Source of the DNA: Streptococcus vicugnae
GTDB lineage: Bacteria > Bacillota > Bacilli > Lactobacillales > Streptococcaceae
NCBI RefSeq assembly: GCF_016461705.1
Contig: NZ_JAEMHW010000003.1
Coordinates: 100,666-164,665, forward strand
Reading direction: 5' to 3'
DNA: 64,000 nucleotides
Under the pieces are notes generated by a model. That model saw only the letters and a program-made list of their open reading frames with translations. It did not search any database and was not told the origin of the DNA. Shown piece after piece: positions 35,376 to 46,283 of this stretch. The position numbers and the translations under genes are program-made. How positions within the stretch are numbered: position 1 is the first letter of the stretch; every line of letters starts with the position of its first letter.

Positions 35376-35760
35376 TTCCTATGTACAATTGATAATCAAC
35401 TTCTTGAGTTTCAGTATAAAACTGTAGTTTTGCTAAAGATGAATTGCCCCCAGATTTATCAAAAACAACCTGATAATTTTTGGCTACAGACACTGTTTGA
35501 GGTAAAGTAACACTAGTCATCCCATTTGAAATGCCATCTTGTGATATTTGCAAGGTTTGACTTTCCTGCTTCATACTGGCCAATTTTTGTGTATCGCGGT
35601 AGCAATTTTCAAAAGAGAGGAAAAATAGCTTTTCCTCAACAGACTGAAAAATGCCGTTAACCGAATGAGAAAACATGATGACTATAAAACAAGAAACCAT
35701 TAAGGTCAGCAAACTTTCAATAAGGGTAAAAGCTGCTAGCGTCTTACTTCTTAGCTTCAT
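35329..35760 (-). CDS. comGD: Competence pseudopilin ComGD
   Basis: 143-residue minor pseudopilin with cleavage motif LAAFTLIESLL. The start at 35760 lies inside the last codons of comGC (ATGAAGCTAAGAAG), giving tight coupling; a longer frame from 35796 has no ribosome site. Confidence 0.85.
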   Translation of the reverse strand: MKLRSKTLAAFTLIESLLTLMVSCFIVIMFSHSVNGIFQSVEEKLFFLSFENCYRDTQKLASMKQESQTLQISQDGISNGMTSVTLPQTVSVAKNYQVVFDKSGGNSSLAKLQFYTETQEVDYQLYIGSGNYKKTETKSLHTP

Positions 35761-36037
35761 TGTAAGTTTTGGCTTGTTCTTTTGTAATATAGCCAACTTC
35801 TACCAAGTCATCTACACTAGCTTTATCTCCAGTTTTAACCTCATAAAGATCCATCTGACTCTCAACAACCTTAACAACAGCAGCATCCCCTTTTTCATGC
35901 ACGACCTCTTTTTGCTTACTCAAGTTCGGCACAAATAACAACATCAAGACACCAATGATTAGCAGGACAATCAACATCTCCACAAGTGTGAAAGCTTCCA
36001 CAGACTTTTTACGTAGTTTTTTCCAAATTTTTTTCAT
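35744..36037 (-). CDS. comGC: Major competence pseudopilin ComGC
   Basis: 97-residue major subunit of the transformation pilus. After a basic leader (MKKIWKKLRKKSVEA) comes the prepilin motif FTLVEMLIVLLIIG, cleaved by ComC, then a long hydrophobic helix and a short soluble part. Its ATG overlaps the comGB stop. Confidence 0.92.
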   Translation of the reverse strand: MKKIWKKLRKKSVEAFTLVEMLIVLLIIGVLMLLFVPNLSKQKEVVHEKGDAAVVKVVESQMDLYEVKTGDKASVDDLVEVGYITKEQAKTYNEAKK

Positions 36038-37080
36038 TAAAAATTTCCTCCCATATTTTGATACATTGGCAAAAGCATTGCCACATAAATTAAAACGATG
36101 ATTAAAGCAACAAAAACAAAAACCAAAGGTTGAATCAATTGTGTCGCTTGTGTTAATTGGCTAAAGAAATTCTGCCAAGTGTCCTCTGCGTAAATATCCA
36201 GTTCACGCCCTAATTTTGATTTGACTTCACCGTACTCAATCATCAAGCTAAGTTCACGCAAGAAAAAAGGATAATCTAGAACCTTTTGATGAAAAGATTG
36301 CCCAGCAAGCAAAGCTTCTTGCATGTCCTTTCCAATTTCTTGAAAAAGACGGGATTTTTGTCTTTGCATAAGTTCAACAATCTCCATTAATTCAACTCCT
36401 TGTCCAATCAGATTTCCCCATTCACGCGCATAATAAGCCGTCAAATATAATCGAACAAAGCGTCCCAAAATCGGAAGACGGCTTAGCTGACTATAAAGGT
36501 AAATCGGTGATAGACGCTTTGCGTACAAAAATCCTAAAAAACTTCCTAAGCCTAGTAAGGCAAAACCACCCAAAAAAATCATAGGAAAATGGCTAATAAT
36601 CTGAGTGGCAATATTTTGATTTTCTAGCTGTGGCAGCAAATAATTTTTCAAGCCCAGCATAATCAGGATTAAAAAACTAAGTAAAATGAGTGGGTAAGTC
36701 GCCACTTCAATCAATTTCTTTCGAATAACTGACATACTGGCCAAGTAGCCATCAATTTTTAACAAACTCTGCTGACAATTACCGTGAACATCCGCAAGAG
36801 CAATCTGGGTTACAATCGTATCGGAAAAACCTAGTTTTGCCATCATATCCGCCAAGCTCTCACCACTTAACAAAGATTCCTGCATGGTATCCACATAAAC
36901 TTCTGCTAATAGTTGACTTCGTCTTAAAAAAGAAACAATTTCAGTTAAGTTAAAGCCACTGTTAAATAAATTATTAAATAATTGAATAACCTTCTGCTGT
37001 TTTTTAAAAGGTAATTTTTTCGATTTTCGCTTGCTCAGCACTGATATGTCCGTCTCTAGCAAGGCTTTCAATTTGCTCAT
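36037..37080 (-). CDS. comGB: Competence membrane platform protein ComGB
   Basis: 347-residue GspF/PilC-type inner-membrane platform of the transformation pilus, with two T2SF domains and three or four membrane segments. The start at 37080 (MSKLKALLETD) follows AAAGGTGGA and lies within the 3' end of comGA, a 77-base overlap. Works with the ComGA ATPase to assemble ComGC. Confidence 0.9.
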   Translation of the reverse strand: MSKLKALLETDISVLSKRKSKKLPFKKQQKVIQLFNNLFNSGFNLTEIVSFLRRSQLLAEVYVDTMQESLLSGESLADMMAKLGFSDTIVTQIALADVHGNCQQSLLKIDGYLASMSVIRKKLIEVATYPLILLSFLILIMLGLKNYLLPQLENQNIATQIISHFPMIFLGGFALLGLGSFLGFLYAKRLSPIYLYSQLSRLPILGRFVRLYLTAYYAREWGNLIGQGVELMEIVELMQRQKSRLFQEIGKDMQEALLAGQSFHQKVLDYPFFLRELSLMIEYGEVKSKLGRELDIYAEDTWQNFFSQLTQATQLIQPLVFVFVALIIVLIYVAMLLPMYQNMGGNF

Positions 37081-37945
37081 TCCACCTTTTTGGTGAGTAA
37101 TGTTCAAAATCTCCTTTGGCAAAATCAACTACACCTCCACCGCCAATTAACCGCTGATAAATAATAGCTCGTAAGCTATTTTCTAGCTCCTGCCTACTAA
37201 CTCCTAATTCTAATAATCTTGCATAGACACCCGGGATACTCTTAGCATGAATCGTTGAAAAGACCAAAACTCCCGTTAAGCTTGCTCTAATAACCGCACG
37301 TGCCGTCTCACTATCTCGAATCTCACCTATAATCAAAATATCTGGTCTATGACGGAGCGAAAGTTTAATCAGATTATCGTAAGTCATACCAATCTCATCA
37401 TTAAGTTGTAACTGCAACATGTTATCTTGCTTAATCTCAACAGGATCTTCTATTGTAATGACTTGTTTATCCGGAAATTTTTCCCGAACCAATTGATACA
37501 TGAGAGTAGTTTTCCCACTCCCTACTGGCCCGGAAAAAAGATAAAGTCCCCTACTATCAATCGCTTCTAAAATATTTCTAGCTCCATCAAACCAATATTG
37601 CAAATCATGGCGACCTGAATAAAGAAGTCTAATGACCAGGCTCTCATGCCCACGATAATCACCAACCGTAGACAAGCGCAATGAAATTTCCTCATCATCA
37701 GCAAATAAATAATCACAAGAACCTAGCTGACTACGGCGTTTCTCACCAACATTCATCCCCGATACAAATTTAAAATGACTAATCAACCCCGTCATCTCAT
37801 CAATAGCTGCTTCTTGGATAAATTGACGTTCATCTCCGATACGCTGATAAATTTCATAATGATTGGCTTTAGGAACAATATAAATATCTTGTGCATTCTT
37901 TTCAACAGCATCTCTAATAAGCTGCTTTGCCTTTTCCTGAATCAT
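37004..37945 (-). CDS. comGA: Competence pilus assembly ATPase ComGA
   Basis: 313-residue GspE/PilB-type ATPase. Walker A is FSGPVGSGKTTLMYQ, the Asp box region is ITIEDPVEI, and Walker B/His box follow at ILIGEIRDSETARA and VFSTIHAKS. First gene of the comG operon. The start at 37945 follows GAGGTTAAA; a longer frame would cross the promoter. A perfect cin box lies 20 bases upstream, so expression depends on ComX. Confidence 0.93.
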   Translation of the reverse strand: MIQEKAKQLIRDAVEKNAQDIYIVPKANHYEIYQRIGDERQFIQEAAIDEMTGLISHFKFVSGMNVGEKRRSQLGSCDYLFADDEEISLRLSTVGDYRGHESLVIRLLYSGRHDLQYWFDGARNILEAIDSRGLYLFSGPVGSGKTTLMYQLVREKFPDKQVITIEDPVEIKQDNMLQLQLNDEIGMTYDNLIKLSLRHRPDILIIGEIRDSETARAVIRASLTGVLVFSTIHAKSIPGVYARLLELGVSRQELENSLRAIIYQRLIGGGGVVDFAKGDFEHYSPKRWNEQIESLARDGHISAEQAKIEKITF

Positions 37946-37965
37946 TTTAACCTCCTCAAATCTTA

Positions 37966-37973
37966 TATTCGTA
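37966..37973 (-). promoter_or_regulatory. cin box (ComX/SigX promoter) of the comG operon
   Basis: On the minus strand TACGAATA, the perfect streptococcal competence box, preceded by a T-rich stretch and 20 bases from comGA. Confidence 0.9.
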
Positions 37974-38016
37974 AAAAATTTTGGTAAAAAGAAAAAACCA
38001 TGGAAAAATTCCATGG

Positions 38017-38385
38017 TTAAGGTTTAAATTTGCAATTTCGAGGCCTGGGACTAGGTTCGTCATTTCGAACATTAAAATGATAAGCAAAATGTTCTTCAGT
38101 CAATTCTTGCCCATCCTTTAAGATTAAAAGGGAATGATACTGTTGCAGATAGTCACCACAATTTTCACACCAACGTTTTTCTGATTGATCCCAGAAAGCA
38201 GCTTGAAAATTATCATGACACTTACAACTTGGCAGGTTCATTCTCAACGACTGCCATTCTGATTTATAAAATGACACAGCTTCTTCAAAGTATTCAAAAA
38301 CTTGTTCTTCGATGATATCATCCTGCCAGTCATCCAAGAACCACCAGGGTTCCCAGTCCCCATACATTTTGATTACTTGATACAT
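38017..38385 (-). CDS. DUF1033-family protein
   Basis: 122-residue acidic soluble protein starting MYQVIKMYGDWEPWWFLDDW, with a pair of cysteines (CKCH, CENC) that could bind zinc. It is conserved in streptococci and always found between rpoC and comG. Function unknown. It ends about 70 bases before the comGA start and probably has its own promoter. Confidence 0.85.
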   Translation of the reverse strand: MYQVIKMYGDWEPWWFLDDWQDDIIEEQVFEYFEEAVSFYKSEWQSLRMNLPSCKCHDNFQAAFWDQSEKRWCENCGDYLQQYHSLLILKDGQELTEEHFAYHFNVRNDEPSPRPRNCKFKP

Positions 38386-38491
38386 TTTTTCACTTCCTTA
38401 TGGCCTTTATTATATAAAAATTAAAAGGATTTTAAAAAGGATTTGCTTATTTATAACCATTATCATCTGTTTAGCTCTAATAATTAGCACC

Positions 38492-38523
38492 GAAAAAGCC
38501 TAGGAAATCATCCTAGGCTTTTT
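38492..38523 (-). terminator. rpoBC terminator
   Basis: AAAGCCTAGGA and TCCTAGGCTTT form the stem, with a T run on the minus strand, 30 bases past the rpoC stop. Confidence 0.85.
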
Positions 38524-38552
38524 CATTTATTAACTCAAAATGTGAAATCAGA

Positions 38553-41500
38553 TTATTCAGCGTCTGTTGATACAGTTGCTTCAACTGTTTCAGCATCTTC
38601 ACTTGTTTCAAGTTCATTAACAGCTTGTGGTTCAAGGTTACGGTAACGAGCCATACCTGTACCAGCTGGAATGATTTTACCGATGATAACATTTTCTTTA
38701 AGACCAAGAAGGTGATCTTTCTTACCACGGATAGCAGCATCTGTAAGAACACGAGTTGTTTCTTGGAATGATGCAGCTGACAAGAATGAGTTAGTTTCAA
38801 GCGAAGCTTTAGTAATACCCATAAGTACTGGACGTGCAGTTGCAGGGATACCACCAGAGATAACAACATCTTTGTTAGCATCTGTGAAGTCTGCGATATC
38901 CATAAGTGTACCTGGAAGAAGATCTGTATCACCTGGATCCATGATACGTACTTTACGAAGCATTTGACGAACCATTACTTCGACGTGTTTATCACCGATT
39001 TCTACCCCTTGGCTACGGTATACTTTTTGTACTTCGGCAAGAAGGTAAGTTTCAACTGATAATGTATCACGAACTTCAAGGAGACGTTTAGGTTGGATAG
39101 AACCTTCAGTAAGTGGGGCACCACGGTGTACTTCATCACCAACAGCAACTTTCATGCGGGCAGTGAATGGTACCACGTATTCACCCATACCAGTTTTACC
39201 TTGAACGTAAACTTTCTTAGTACGTGTAGAAGCATCTTCTTCGATGTCAACAACTGTACCTTTAACTTCAGTGATAACTGCTTCCCCTTTAGGGTTACGA
39301 GCTTCAAAGATTTCTTGGATACGAGGAAGACCTTGTGTGATATCGGTATTTGACGCAACACCACCCGTGTGGAAGGTACGCATTGTAAGCTGAGTACCAG
39401 GTTCACCGATAGATTGAGCGGCAATTGTACCAACTGCTTCACCAACTTCAACCGCATCACCTGTAGCAAGGTTGACACCATAACAGTGACGACATACACC
39501 ATGACGAGTGTTACATGTAAATACTGAACGGATTGTTACTTCTTCAACACCAGCTTTAACAATTTCAGCGGCCATATCTTCAGTAATCAATACGTCAGGG
39601 CCAACGATAACTTCACCGGTTTCAGGGTGTTTAACAGATTTCTTAGTATAACGACCAACAAGACGTTCTTCAAGAGTTTCTGTAACTTCTTTACCATCAG
39701 TGATTGCACGGATAACAAGACCACGGTCAGTTCCACAATCGTCTTCACGAATGATAACGTCTTGGGCAACGTCAACCAAACGACGAGTAAGGTAACCAGA
39801 GTCGGCAGTCTTAAGGGCTGTATCGGTCATACCTTTACGAGCACCGTGAGTTGAGAAGAACATTTCCAAAACAGACAAACCTTCACGGAAGTTAGACAAG
39901 ATAGGCAATTCCATGATACGTCCGTTCGGAGCGGCCATCAAACCACGCATACCGGCAAGTTGTGAGAAGTTAGAGATGTTACCACGAGCTCCTGAGTCCA
40001 TCATCATAACGATTGGGTTCTTAGGATCTTGTGTTTCAATCAGACGTTGTTCAAGTTCTTCTTTAGCTTCACGCCATGTTGTTGTAACAGCAACATAACG
40101 ATCATCATCAGTCATCAAACCACGACGGAAGGCTTTGTTGATTTGTTCAACTTTGCTGTGAGCTGCATCGATAATTTCTTGTTTGTTATCGATAACTGGG
40201 ATATCGGCGATACCCACTGTCAAACCAGCAAGAGTTGAATGGTAGTAACCAAGGTCTTTCAAGCGGTCAAGGAAGGCTGATGTTTCAGTTGTACGGAAAC
40301 GTTTAAAGATTTCCGCAATGATGTTACCAAGATTTTTCTTCTTGAATGGAACGTTGATATCAAGACTATCAATAACAGTGTGGATATCTTGTCCAGGTGC
40401 CAAGAAGTATTTATCTGGAGTTTTTTCAGTTAAGTTAGCATTATTTGGTTCTTGAAGGTAAGGTAGATCATCAGGCATGATGTCGTTGAAGAGGATCTTA
40501 CCAACAGTTGTAACCATGATTTTGTGTTTTTGTTCATCAGTCCATGGTTTGTTTGGCATGCTATCTACTGTAATACCAACACGTGTGTGCAAGTGAACAT
40601 AACCGTTACGGTATGCCATTACTGCTTCATCACGGTCTTTGAAGACCATTCCTTCACCTTCACGACCTGGTTCTTCCATAGTAAGGTAGTAGTTACCAAG
40701 AACCATATCTTGAGATGGTGTTACGACTGGTTTACCATCTTTAGGGTTAAGGATGTGTTCTGCGGCAAGCATAAGAAGACGTGCTTCTGCTTGTGCTTCT
40801 TCAGAAAGAGGTACGTGGATGGCCATTTGGTCACCATCGAAGTCGGCATTGTAGGCTTCACAAACAAGTGGGTGAAGACGAAGTGCTTTACCATCGATAA
40901 GGACTGGTTCAAAGGCTTGAATCCCCAAACGGTGAAGAGTCGGTGCGCGGTTAAGAAGTACTGGGTGTTCTTTGATAACTTCTTCAAGAATATCCCAAAT
41001 ACGTTCATCTCCACGTTCAACCATACGTTTAGCTGCTTTAACGTTACCTGCGTAATCACGAGCAACGATTTCACGCATTACAAATGGTTTGAACAATTCG
41101 ATAGCCATTTCACGTGGCACACCACATTGATACATTTTAAGTGTTGGACCTACGGCGATAACTGAACGTCCAGAGAAGTCAACACGTTTACCAAGCAAGT
41201 TTTGACGGAAACGACCTTGTTTACCTTTAAGCATGTGGCTCAAAGATTTAAGAGGACGGCTACCAGGACCTGTGATTGGACGACCACGACGACCGTTATC
41301 GATAAGAGCATCAACAGCTTCTTGCAACATACGTTTTTCGTTTTGTACGATGATACCAGGGGCATTCAATTCAAGCAAACGAGCCAAACGGTTATTACGG
41401 TTGATAACACGACGGTAAAGGTCGTTCAAGTCAGATGCAGCAAAACGTCCACCATCCAATTGAACCATTGGACGAAGATCTGGTGGAATAACTGGCAAGA

Positions 41501-42191
41501 TGTTAAGTACCATCCATTCTGGTTTGTTACCAGATTTGTAGAAGGCATCAAGAACATCCAAACGACGAACTGCTTTGATACGTTTTTGACCAGTTGCTGT
41601 TTTCAATTCTTCTTTAAGTTCAGCGATTTCAGATTTCAAATCAACGCGTTTAAGAAGATCTTGGATAGCTTCAGCACCCATTTTAGCAACGAATGAACCT
41701 TGTCCATATTCTTGGATTTTTTCACGGTATTCGCGTTCTGTCAAAAGTGATTTTGGTTCAAGCGGAGTATCTTTTGGATCGATAACCACGTAAGCAGCGA
41801 AGTAGATAACTTCTTCAAGTGCACGTGGGCTCATGTCCAAAGTAAGTCCCATACGTGATGGAATACCTTTGAAGTACCAAATGTGTGATACTGGAGCTTT
41901 CAATTCGATGTGACCCATACGTTCACGACGAACTTTAGCACGTGTTACTTCAACACCACAGCGGTCACAAACAATTCCTTTATAACGAATACGTTTATAT
42001 TTACCACAAGCACATTCCCAGTCTTTTGTAGGTCCAAAGATAACTTCATCAAAAAGACCTTCACGTTCTGGTTTGAGCGTACGATAGTTGATTGTTTCAG
42101 GTTTTTTAACTTCACCGTAAGACCATGAACGAACCTTACTTGGTGAGGCTAATGTGATTTGCATACTTTTAAAACGATTTACGTCAACCAC
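38553..42191 (-). CDS. rpoC: RNA polymerase beta' subunit
   Basis: 1212-residue catalytic subunit of RNA polymerase. It has the N-terminal zinc cluster ([13 protein letters not shown]...CDRCG), the clamp, and the active-site motif NADFDGDQM with the three Mg-binding Asp residues. A second zinc site includes [13 protein letters not shown]. Full length and typical for Streptococcus. It follows rpoB after 178 non-coding bases. Confidence 0.98.
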   Translation of the reverse strand: MVDVNRFKSMQITLASPSKVRSWSYGEVKKPETINYRTLKPEREGLFDEVIFGPTKDWECACGKYKRIRYKGIVCDRCGVEVTRAKVRRERMGHIELKAPVSHIWYFKGIPSRMGLTLDMSPRALEEVIYFAAYVVIDPKDTPLEPKSLLTEREYREKIQEYGQGSFVAKMGAEAIQDLLKRVDLKSEIAELKEELKTATGQKRIKAVRRLDVLDAFYKSGNKPEWMVLNILPVIPPDLRPMVQLDGGRFAASDLNDLYRRVINRNNRLARLLELNAPGIIVQNEKRMLQEAVDALIDNGRRGRPITGPGSRPLKSLSHMLKGKQGRFRQNLLGKRVDFSGRSVIAVGPTLKMYQCGVPREMAIELFKPFVMREIVARDYAGNVKAAKRMVERGDERIWDILEEVIKEHPVLLNRAPTLHRLGIQAFEPVLIDGKALRLHPLVCEAYNADFDGDQMAIHVPLSEEAQAEARLLMLAAEHILNPKDGKPVVTPSQDMVLGNYYLTMEEPGREGEGMVFKDRDEAVMAYRNGYVHLHTRVGITVDSMPNKPWTDEQKHKIMVTTVGKILFNDIMPDDLPYLQEPNNANLTEKTPDKYFLAPGQDIHTVIDSLDINVPFKKKNLGNIIAEIFKRFRTTETSAFLDRLKDLGYYHSTLAGLTVGIADIPVIDNKQEIIDAAHSKVEQINKAFRRGLMTDDDRYVAVTTTWREAKEELEQRLIETQDPKNPIVMMMDSGARGNISNFSQLAGMRGLMAAPNGRIMELPILSNFREGLSVLEMFFSTHGARKGMTDTALKTADSGYLTRRLVDVAQDVIIREDDCGTDRGLVIRAITDGKEVTETLEERLVGRYTKKSVKHPETGEVIVGPDVLITEDMAAEIVKAGVEEVTIRSVFTCNTRHGVCRHCYGVNLATGDAVEVGEAVGTIAAQSIGEPGTQLTMRTFHTGGVASNTDITQGLPRIQEIFEARNPKGEAVITEVKGTVVDIEEDASTRTKKVYVQGKTGMGEYVVPFTARMKVAVGDEVHRGAPLTEGSIQPKRLLEVRDTLSVETYLLAEVQKVYRSQGVEIGDKHVEVMVRQMLRKVRIMDPGDTDLLPGTLMDIADFTDANKDVVISGGIPATARPVLMGITKASLETNSFLSAASFQETTRVLTDAAIRGKKDHLLGLKENVIIGKIIPAGTGMARYRNLEPQAVNELETSEDAETVEATVSTDAE

Positions 42192-42369
42192 TAGTTTTAC
42201 CTTTCTTTATTGTACTTTTGAAAATAGCTGAGCTACTTCCTAACTGTCATGACTCACAAATATCAATCTGCAAGACATTATTTATCGTTATAGGACTCAT
42301 CCAAACAATCCGACTAAGAGAAGCAAAATTTACTTGCAACTCTTATGCCCAAATTGTTCTTTCCTATTA
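42192..42369. other. rpoB-rpoC intercistronic spacer
   Basis: A 178-base spacer with no clear promoter, terminator or coding frame. Ribosome site (GAAAGGTAAAAC) for rpoC at its downstream edge. Confidence 0.6.
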
Positions 42370-45300
42370 TTATTTTTCTTCTGCAGAAACTTCTGCTACT
42401 TCTGCTGATTCAGCTTCTTGTTTTTGACGAGCTTTTTCAAGATCATCAACGTGCATTACGTCGTCATCTTCACCTTCATCAAGGTCACGAAGTTCAACTT
42501 CGTTATCGTCTTCGTCAAGCACGCGCATATCAAGACCAAGTGATTGCAATTCTTTAACAAGAACTCGGAATGATTCTGGTACACCAGGTTTTGGAATTGG
42601 TTTACCTTTAGTGATGGCTTCATAAGCTTTAAGACGTCCAGTCACGTCATCTGATTTGTAAGTCAAGATTTCTTGAAGAACATTAGATGCACCGTAAGCT
42701 TCCAAAGCCCAAACTTCCATTTCACCGAAACGTTGTCCACCAAATTGTGCTTTACCACCAAGAGGTTGTTGTGTAACAAGTGAGTATGGACCAACTGAAC
42801 GAGCGTGAAGTTTATCATCAACCATGTGGTGAAGTTTGATCATGTACATGACACCAACTGACACACGGTTATCAAATGGTTCACCTGTACGTCCATCGTA
42901 AAGAACTGTCTTAGCATCACTATCCATACCTGCTTCACGAACAGTATCCCAAAGGTCTTCTGAAGTTGCTCCATCGAAGACTGGTGTTGCGATGTGAATA
43001 CCAAGATTACGAGCAGCCATACCAAGGTGAAGTTCCATAACTTGTCCGATGTTCATACGAGAAGGCACCCCAAGTGGGTTCAACATGATATCGACTGGAG
43101 TTCCGTCTGGAAGGTAAGGCATGTCTTCAACTGGAACAACACGTGATACAACCCCTTTGTTACCGTGACGACCGGCCATTTTATCTCCGACTTTGATTTT
43201 ACGTTTTTGTGCGATGTAAACACGAACGAGCATGTTAACACCTGATTGCAATTCATCACCGTTAGCACGTGTAAAGATTTTAACGTCACGAACGACACCA
43301 TCTCCACCGTGTGGTACACGAAGTGATGTATCACGAACTTCACGTGATTTATCACCGAAGATTGCATGAAGAAGACGTTCTTCAGCAGAAAGGTCTTTTT
43401 CACCTTTAGGTGTTACTTTACCTACAAGGATGTCACCTTCTTTAACTTCAGCACCAATACGGATGATACCCATTTCGTCAAGGTCTTTAAGAGCTTCTTC
43501 ACCTACGTTTGGAATTTCGCGAGTGATTTCCTCAGGGCCTAACTTAGTATCACGTGTTTCTGATTCAAATTCTTCCAAGTGAACTGATGTATAAACATCT
43601 TCTTTAACAAGACGTTCACTCAAAATGATGGCATCTTCATAGTTATAACCATCCCAAGTCATGTAAGCGACGATTGGGTTTTGACCAAGGGCCATTTCAC
43701 CTTTTTCCATTGAAGGACCATCAGCGATGAAGTCACCTTTTTCAACGATATCACCAACTTTAACAAGTGTGTGTTGGTTATAAGCTGTACCTGAGTTTGA
43801 ACGACGGAATTTAGTGATGTGGTAAACATCAAGTGAACCATCTTCACGACGAACTTCAACTTTTTCAGCATCTGAGAAAACAACGCGTCCATCGTGTTTA
43901 GCGATAACGGCAGCACCTGAATCGTGGGCTGCTTGATATTCCATACCAGTACCAACATATGGTGCGTGTGGATCAATCAATGGCACCGCTTGACGTTGCA
44001 TGTTAGCACCCATAAGGGCACGGTTAGAGTCATCGTTTTCAAGGAAAGGAATACATGCTGTCGCAACGGCAACTACTTGTTTAGGTGAAACATCTACGAA
44101 GTCAACGATGTTTGATGGGAACTCTTGGTTATTACCTTGGTGACGTCCCATAACGATATCTTCAGCAAATGTACCATCTTCGTTAAGTTTTGAGTTAGCC
44201 TGTGCTACTGTGTATTCATCTTCTTCATCGGCAGTCAACCAAACGATTTCATTTGTAACCACACCTGTAGCGCGGTCAACTTTACGATATGGTGTTTGGA
44301 TGAAACCATATTTGTTAAGGTGCCCGTATGTTGACAAGTTATTAATCAAACCGATGTTAGGTCCTTCAGGAGTTTCAATCGGACACATACGACCATAGTG
44401 AGTGTAATGCACGTCACGAACTTCATAACCAGCACGGTCACGAGTCAAACCACCAGGTCCTAAGGCTGACAAACGACGTTTGTGAGACAATTCAGAAAGT
44501 GGGTTGTGTTGGTCCATGAACTGTGACAATTGAGAAGAACCGAAGAATTCTTTAACTGCAGCAGTTACAGGACGGATGTTGATGATTTGTTGTGGTGTCA
44601 ACACTTCATTATCTTGAACTGACATACGTTCGCGAACGTTACGTTCCATACGTGCAAGACCAATACGGAATTGGTTAGCAAGCAATTCACCAACGGCACG
44701 AATACGACGGTTACCAAGGTGGTCGATATCATCAACTTTACCTAGACCTTCAGCAAGGTTAAGGAAGTATGACATTTCAGCCAAGATATCAGCTGGTGTA
44801 AGAGCACGTGCTTTATCATCTGGATTTGCGTTACCAACGATTGTAACAACACGGTCTGGATCGATTGGTGACACAACTTTGAATTTTTGAAGAACAACAG
44901 GTTCAGTGACAACAGCGTAATCGTTTGGTGTGTAAACAAATTTGTTAAGGTCACCATCCAATTGATCAGCAATTGAATCGATAACATCACGTGTCATTAC
45001 TGTACCAGCTTCAACAAGGATTTCACCAGTTTCAGCATCCACCAAGTTTTCAGCAATTGTTTGGTTCAAGAGACGAGTCTTGATGTTAAGTTTTTTGTTG
45101 ATTTTGTAACGACCAACAGCTGCCAAGTCATAACGACGTGGATCAAAGAAACGAGCTACAAGCAAGCTACGTGAGCTATCAGCTGTTTTTGGTTCACCTG
45201 GACGAAGGCGTTCATAAATTTCTTTAAGAGCTTCGTCAGTACGTGAGTCTGCTGGGTTTTTGTGAATATCTTTTTCGATAGTGTTACTAACAAGTTCGCT

Positions 45301-45939
45301 GTCACCAAAGATATCCATGATTTCATCATCACCTGAGAAACCAAGAGCACGTACAAGTGTTGTAAATGGAATTTTACGTGTACGGTCAATACGTGTGTAA
45401 GCAATGTCTTTTGAATCTGTTTCTAATTCAAGCCAAGCTCCACGGTTAGGGATTACAGTTGAACCATAACCAACTTTACCGTTTTTATCAACTTTATCGT
45501 TGAAATAAACACCAGGAGAACGAACCAACTGAGAAACGATAATACGTTCACCACCATTGATGATGAATGTACCCATTTCAGTCATAATTGGGAAATCACC
45601 GAAGAAAACTTCTTGAGTTTTGATTTCTCCTGTTTCTTTGTTAATCAAACGGAAGGTTACAAAAATAGGTGCTGAGTAAGATGCATCGTGGATACGAGCT
45701 TCTTCAAGCGTATACTTAGGCTCTTTCAATTCGTAACCAACAAATTCAAGCTCCATAGTATCCGTAAAGTTTGTAATCGGAAGTACATCTTCAAAAACTT
45801 CTCTCAATCCGTTATCCAAGAAGTCTTTAAAAGAATCCGTTTGAATTTCAATCAAGTTAGGTAAATCAAGAACTTCCTTGATTCTTGAAAAGCTACGACG
45901 TGTACGGTGTTTCCCGTACTGAACTTCATGTCCTGCCAA
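42370..45939 (-). CDS. rpoB: RNA polymerase beta subunit
   Basis: 1189-residue catalytic subunit. The start is TTG at 45939 (reading [15 protein letters not shown]), with GGAG 9 bases upstream, as in other streptococci; frames reaching 46017 are leader sequence. The rifampicin-binding region reads [22 protein letters not shown], a susceptible-type sequence without the common resistance changes at Asp, His or Ser. The C terminus is acidic with a Glu/Ala-rich tail. First gene of rpoBC. Confidence 0.98.
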   Translation of the reverse strand: MAGHEVQYGKHRTRRSFSRIKEVLDLPNLIEIQTDSFKDFLDNGLREVFEDVLPITNFTDTMELEFVGYELKEPKYTLEEARIHDASYSAPIFVTFRLINKETGEIKTQEVFFGDFPIMTEMGTFIINGGERIIVSQLVRSPGVYFNDKVDKNGKVGYGSTVIPNRGAWLELETDSKDIAYTRIDRTRKIPFTTLVRALGFSGDDEIMDIFGDSELVSNTIEKDIHKNPADSRTDEALKEIYERLRPGEPKTADSSRSLLVARFFDPRRYDLAAVGRYKINKKLNIKTRLLNQTIAENLVDAETGEILVEAGTVMTRDVIDSIADQLDGDLNKFVYTPNDYAVVTEPVVLQKFKVVSPIDPDRVVTIVGNANPDDKARALTPADILAEMSYFLNLAEGLGKVDDIDHLGNRRIRAVGELLANQFRIGLARMERNVRERMSVQDNEVLTPQQIINIRPVTAAVKEFFGSSQLSQFMDQHNPLSELSHKRRLSALGPGGLTRDRAGYEVRDVHYTHYGRMCPIETPEGPNIGLINNLSTYGHLNKYGFIQTPYRKVDRATGVVTNEIVWLTADEEDEYTVAQANSKLNEDGTFAEDIVMGRHQGNNQEFPSNIVDFVDVSPKQVVAVATACIPFLENDDSNRALMGANMQRQAVPLIDPHAPYVGTGMEYQAAHDSGAAVIAKHDGRVVFSDAEKVEVRREDGSLDVYHITKFRRSNSGTAYNQHTLVKVGDIVEKGDFIADGPSMEKGEMALGQNPIVAYMTWDGYNYEDAIILSERLVKEDVYTSVHLEEFESETRDTKLGPEEITREIPNVGEEALKDLDEMGIIRIGAEVKEGDILVGKVTPKGEKDLSAEERLLHAIFGDKSREVRDTSLRVPHGGDGVVRDVKIFTRANGDELQSGVNMLVRVYIAQKRKIKVGDKMAGRHGNKGVVSRVVPVEDMPYLPDGTPVDIMLNPLGVPSRMNIGQVMELHLGMAARNLGIHIATPVFDGATSEDLWDTVREAGMDSDAKTVLYDGRTGEPFDNRVSVGVMYMIKLHHMVDDKLHARSVGPYSLVTQQPLGGKAQFGGQRFGEMEVWALEAYGASNVLQEILTYKSDDVTGRLKAYEAITKGKPIPKPGVPESFRVLVKELQSLGLDMRVLDEDDNEVELRDLDEGEDDDVMHVDDLEKARQKQEAESAEVAEVSAEEK

Positions 45940-46146
45940 GTTTTTTACTCCTTCATTAAAATACAGAGGTCTATAAAATCCATCATAACCACAATTCTCT
46001 TCATGCGATGAGAACAATCATTACATTTTCATTTTGACCTTTATAGTTAGGATGCTTATTAAACACCCTGCCAAGTGTGTCGCTGATGTGAATTTTTAGA
46101 ATCTTTAAATATAGGTTACAAACCGCATTTTTTCTAAAATTAGGCA
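45940..46146. other. rpoBC promoter/leader region
   Basis: About 200 bases upstream of rpoB with AT-rich promoter-like sequence. No antiterminator-type hairpin or coding frame was recognised. Confidence 0.4.
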
Positions 46147-46198
46147 CAAAAAGAGCAGCTAAATCTGACCATAAAAAGTGTGATTTAACTGCTGCAAA
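46147..46198 (-). terminator. pbp1b terminator
   Basis: AGCAGTTAAATC and GATTTAGCTGCT form an imperfect 12-bp stem with a 16-base loop, followed by TTTTT on the minus strand, about 90 bases past the pbp1b stop. Confidence 0.65.
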
Positions 46199-46283
46199 CC
46201 TTAGTTGGACAATATTTCAACTAAAGCAGACGACAAATAGTTATTAATATTATACCTTATTTTTTCAATTTTTGCAAGTATTT

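Noticed and set aside
40524..41165. Long frame on the plus strand opposite rpoC, and similar frames opposite rpoB and groEL
   Set aside because: These mirror strong codon bias of highly expressed genes on the other strand; no ribosome sites, promoters or family resemblance.
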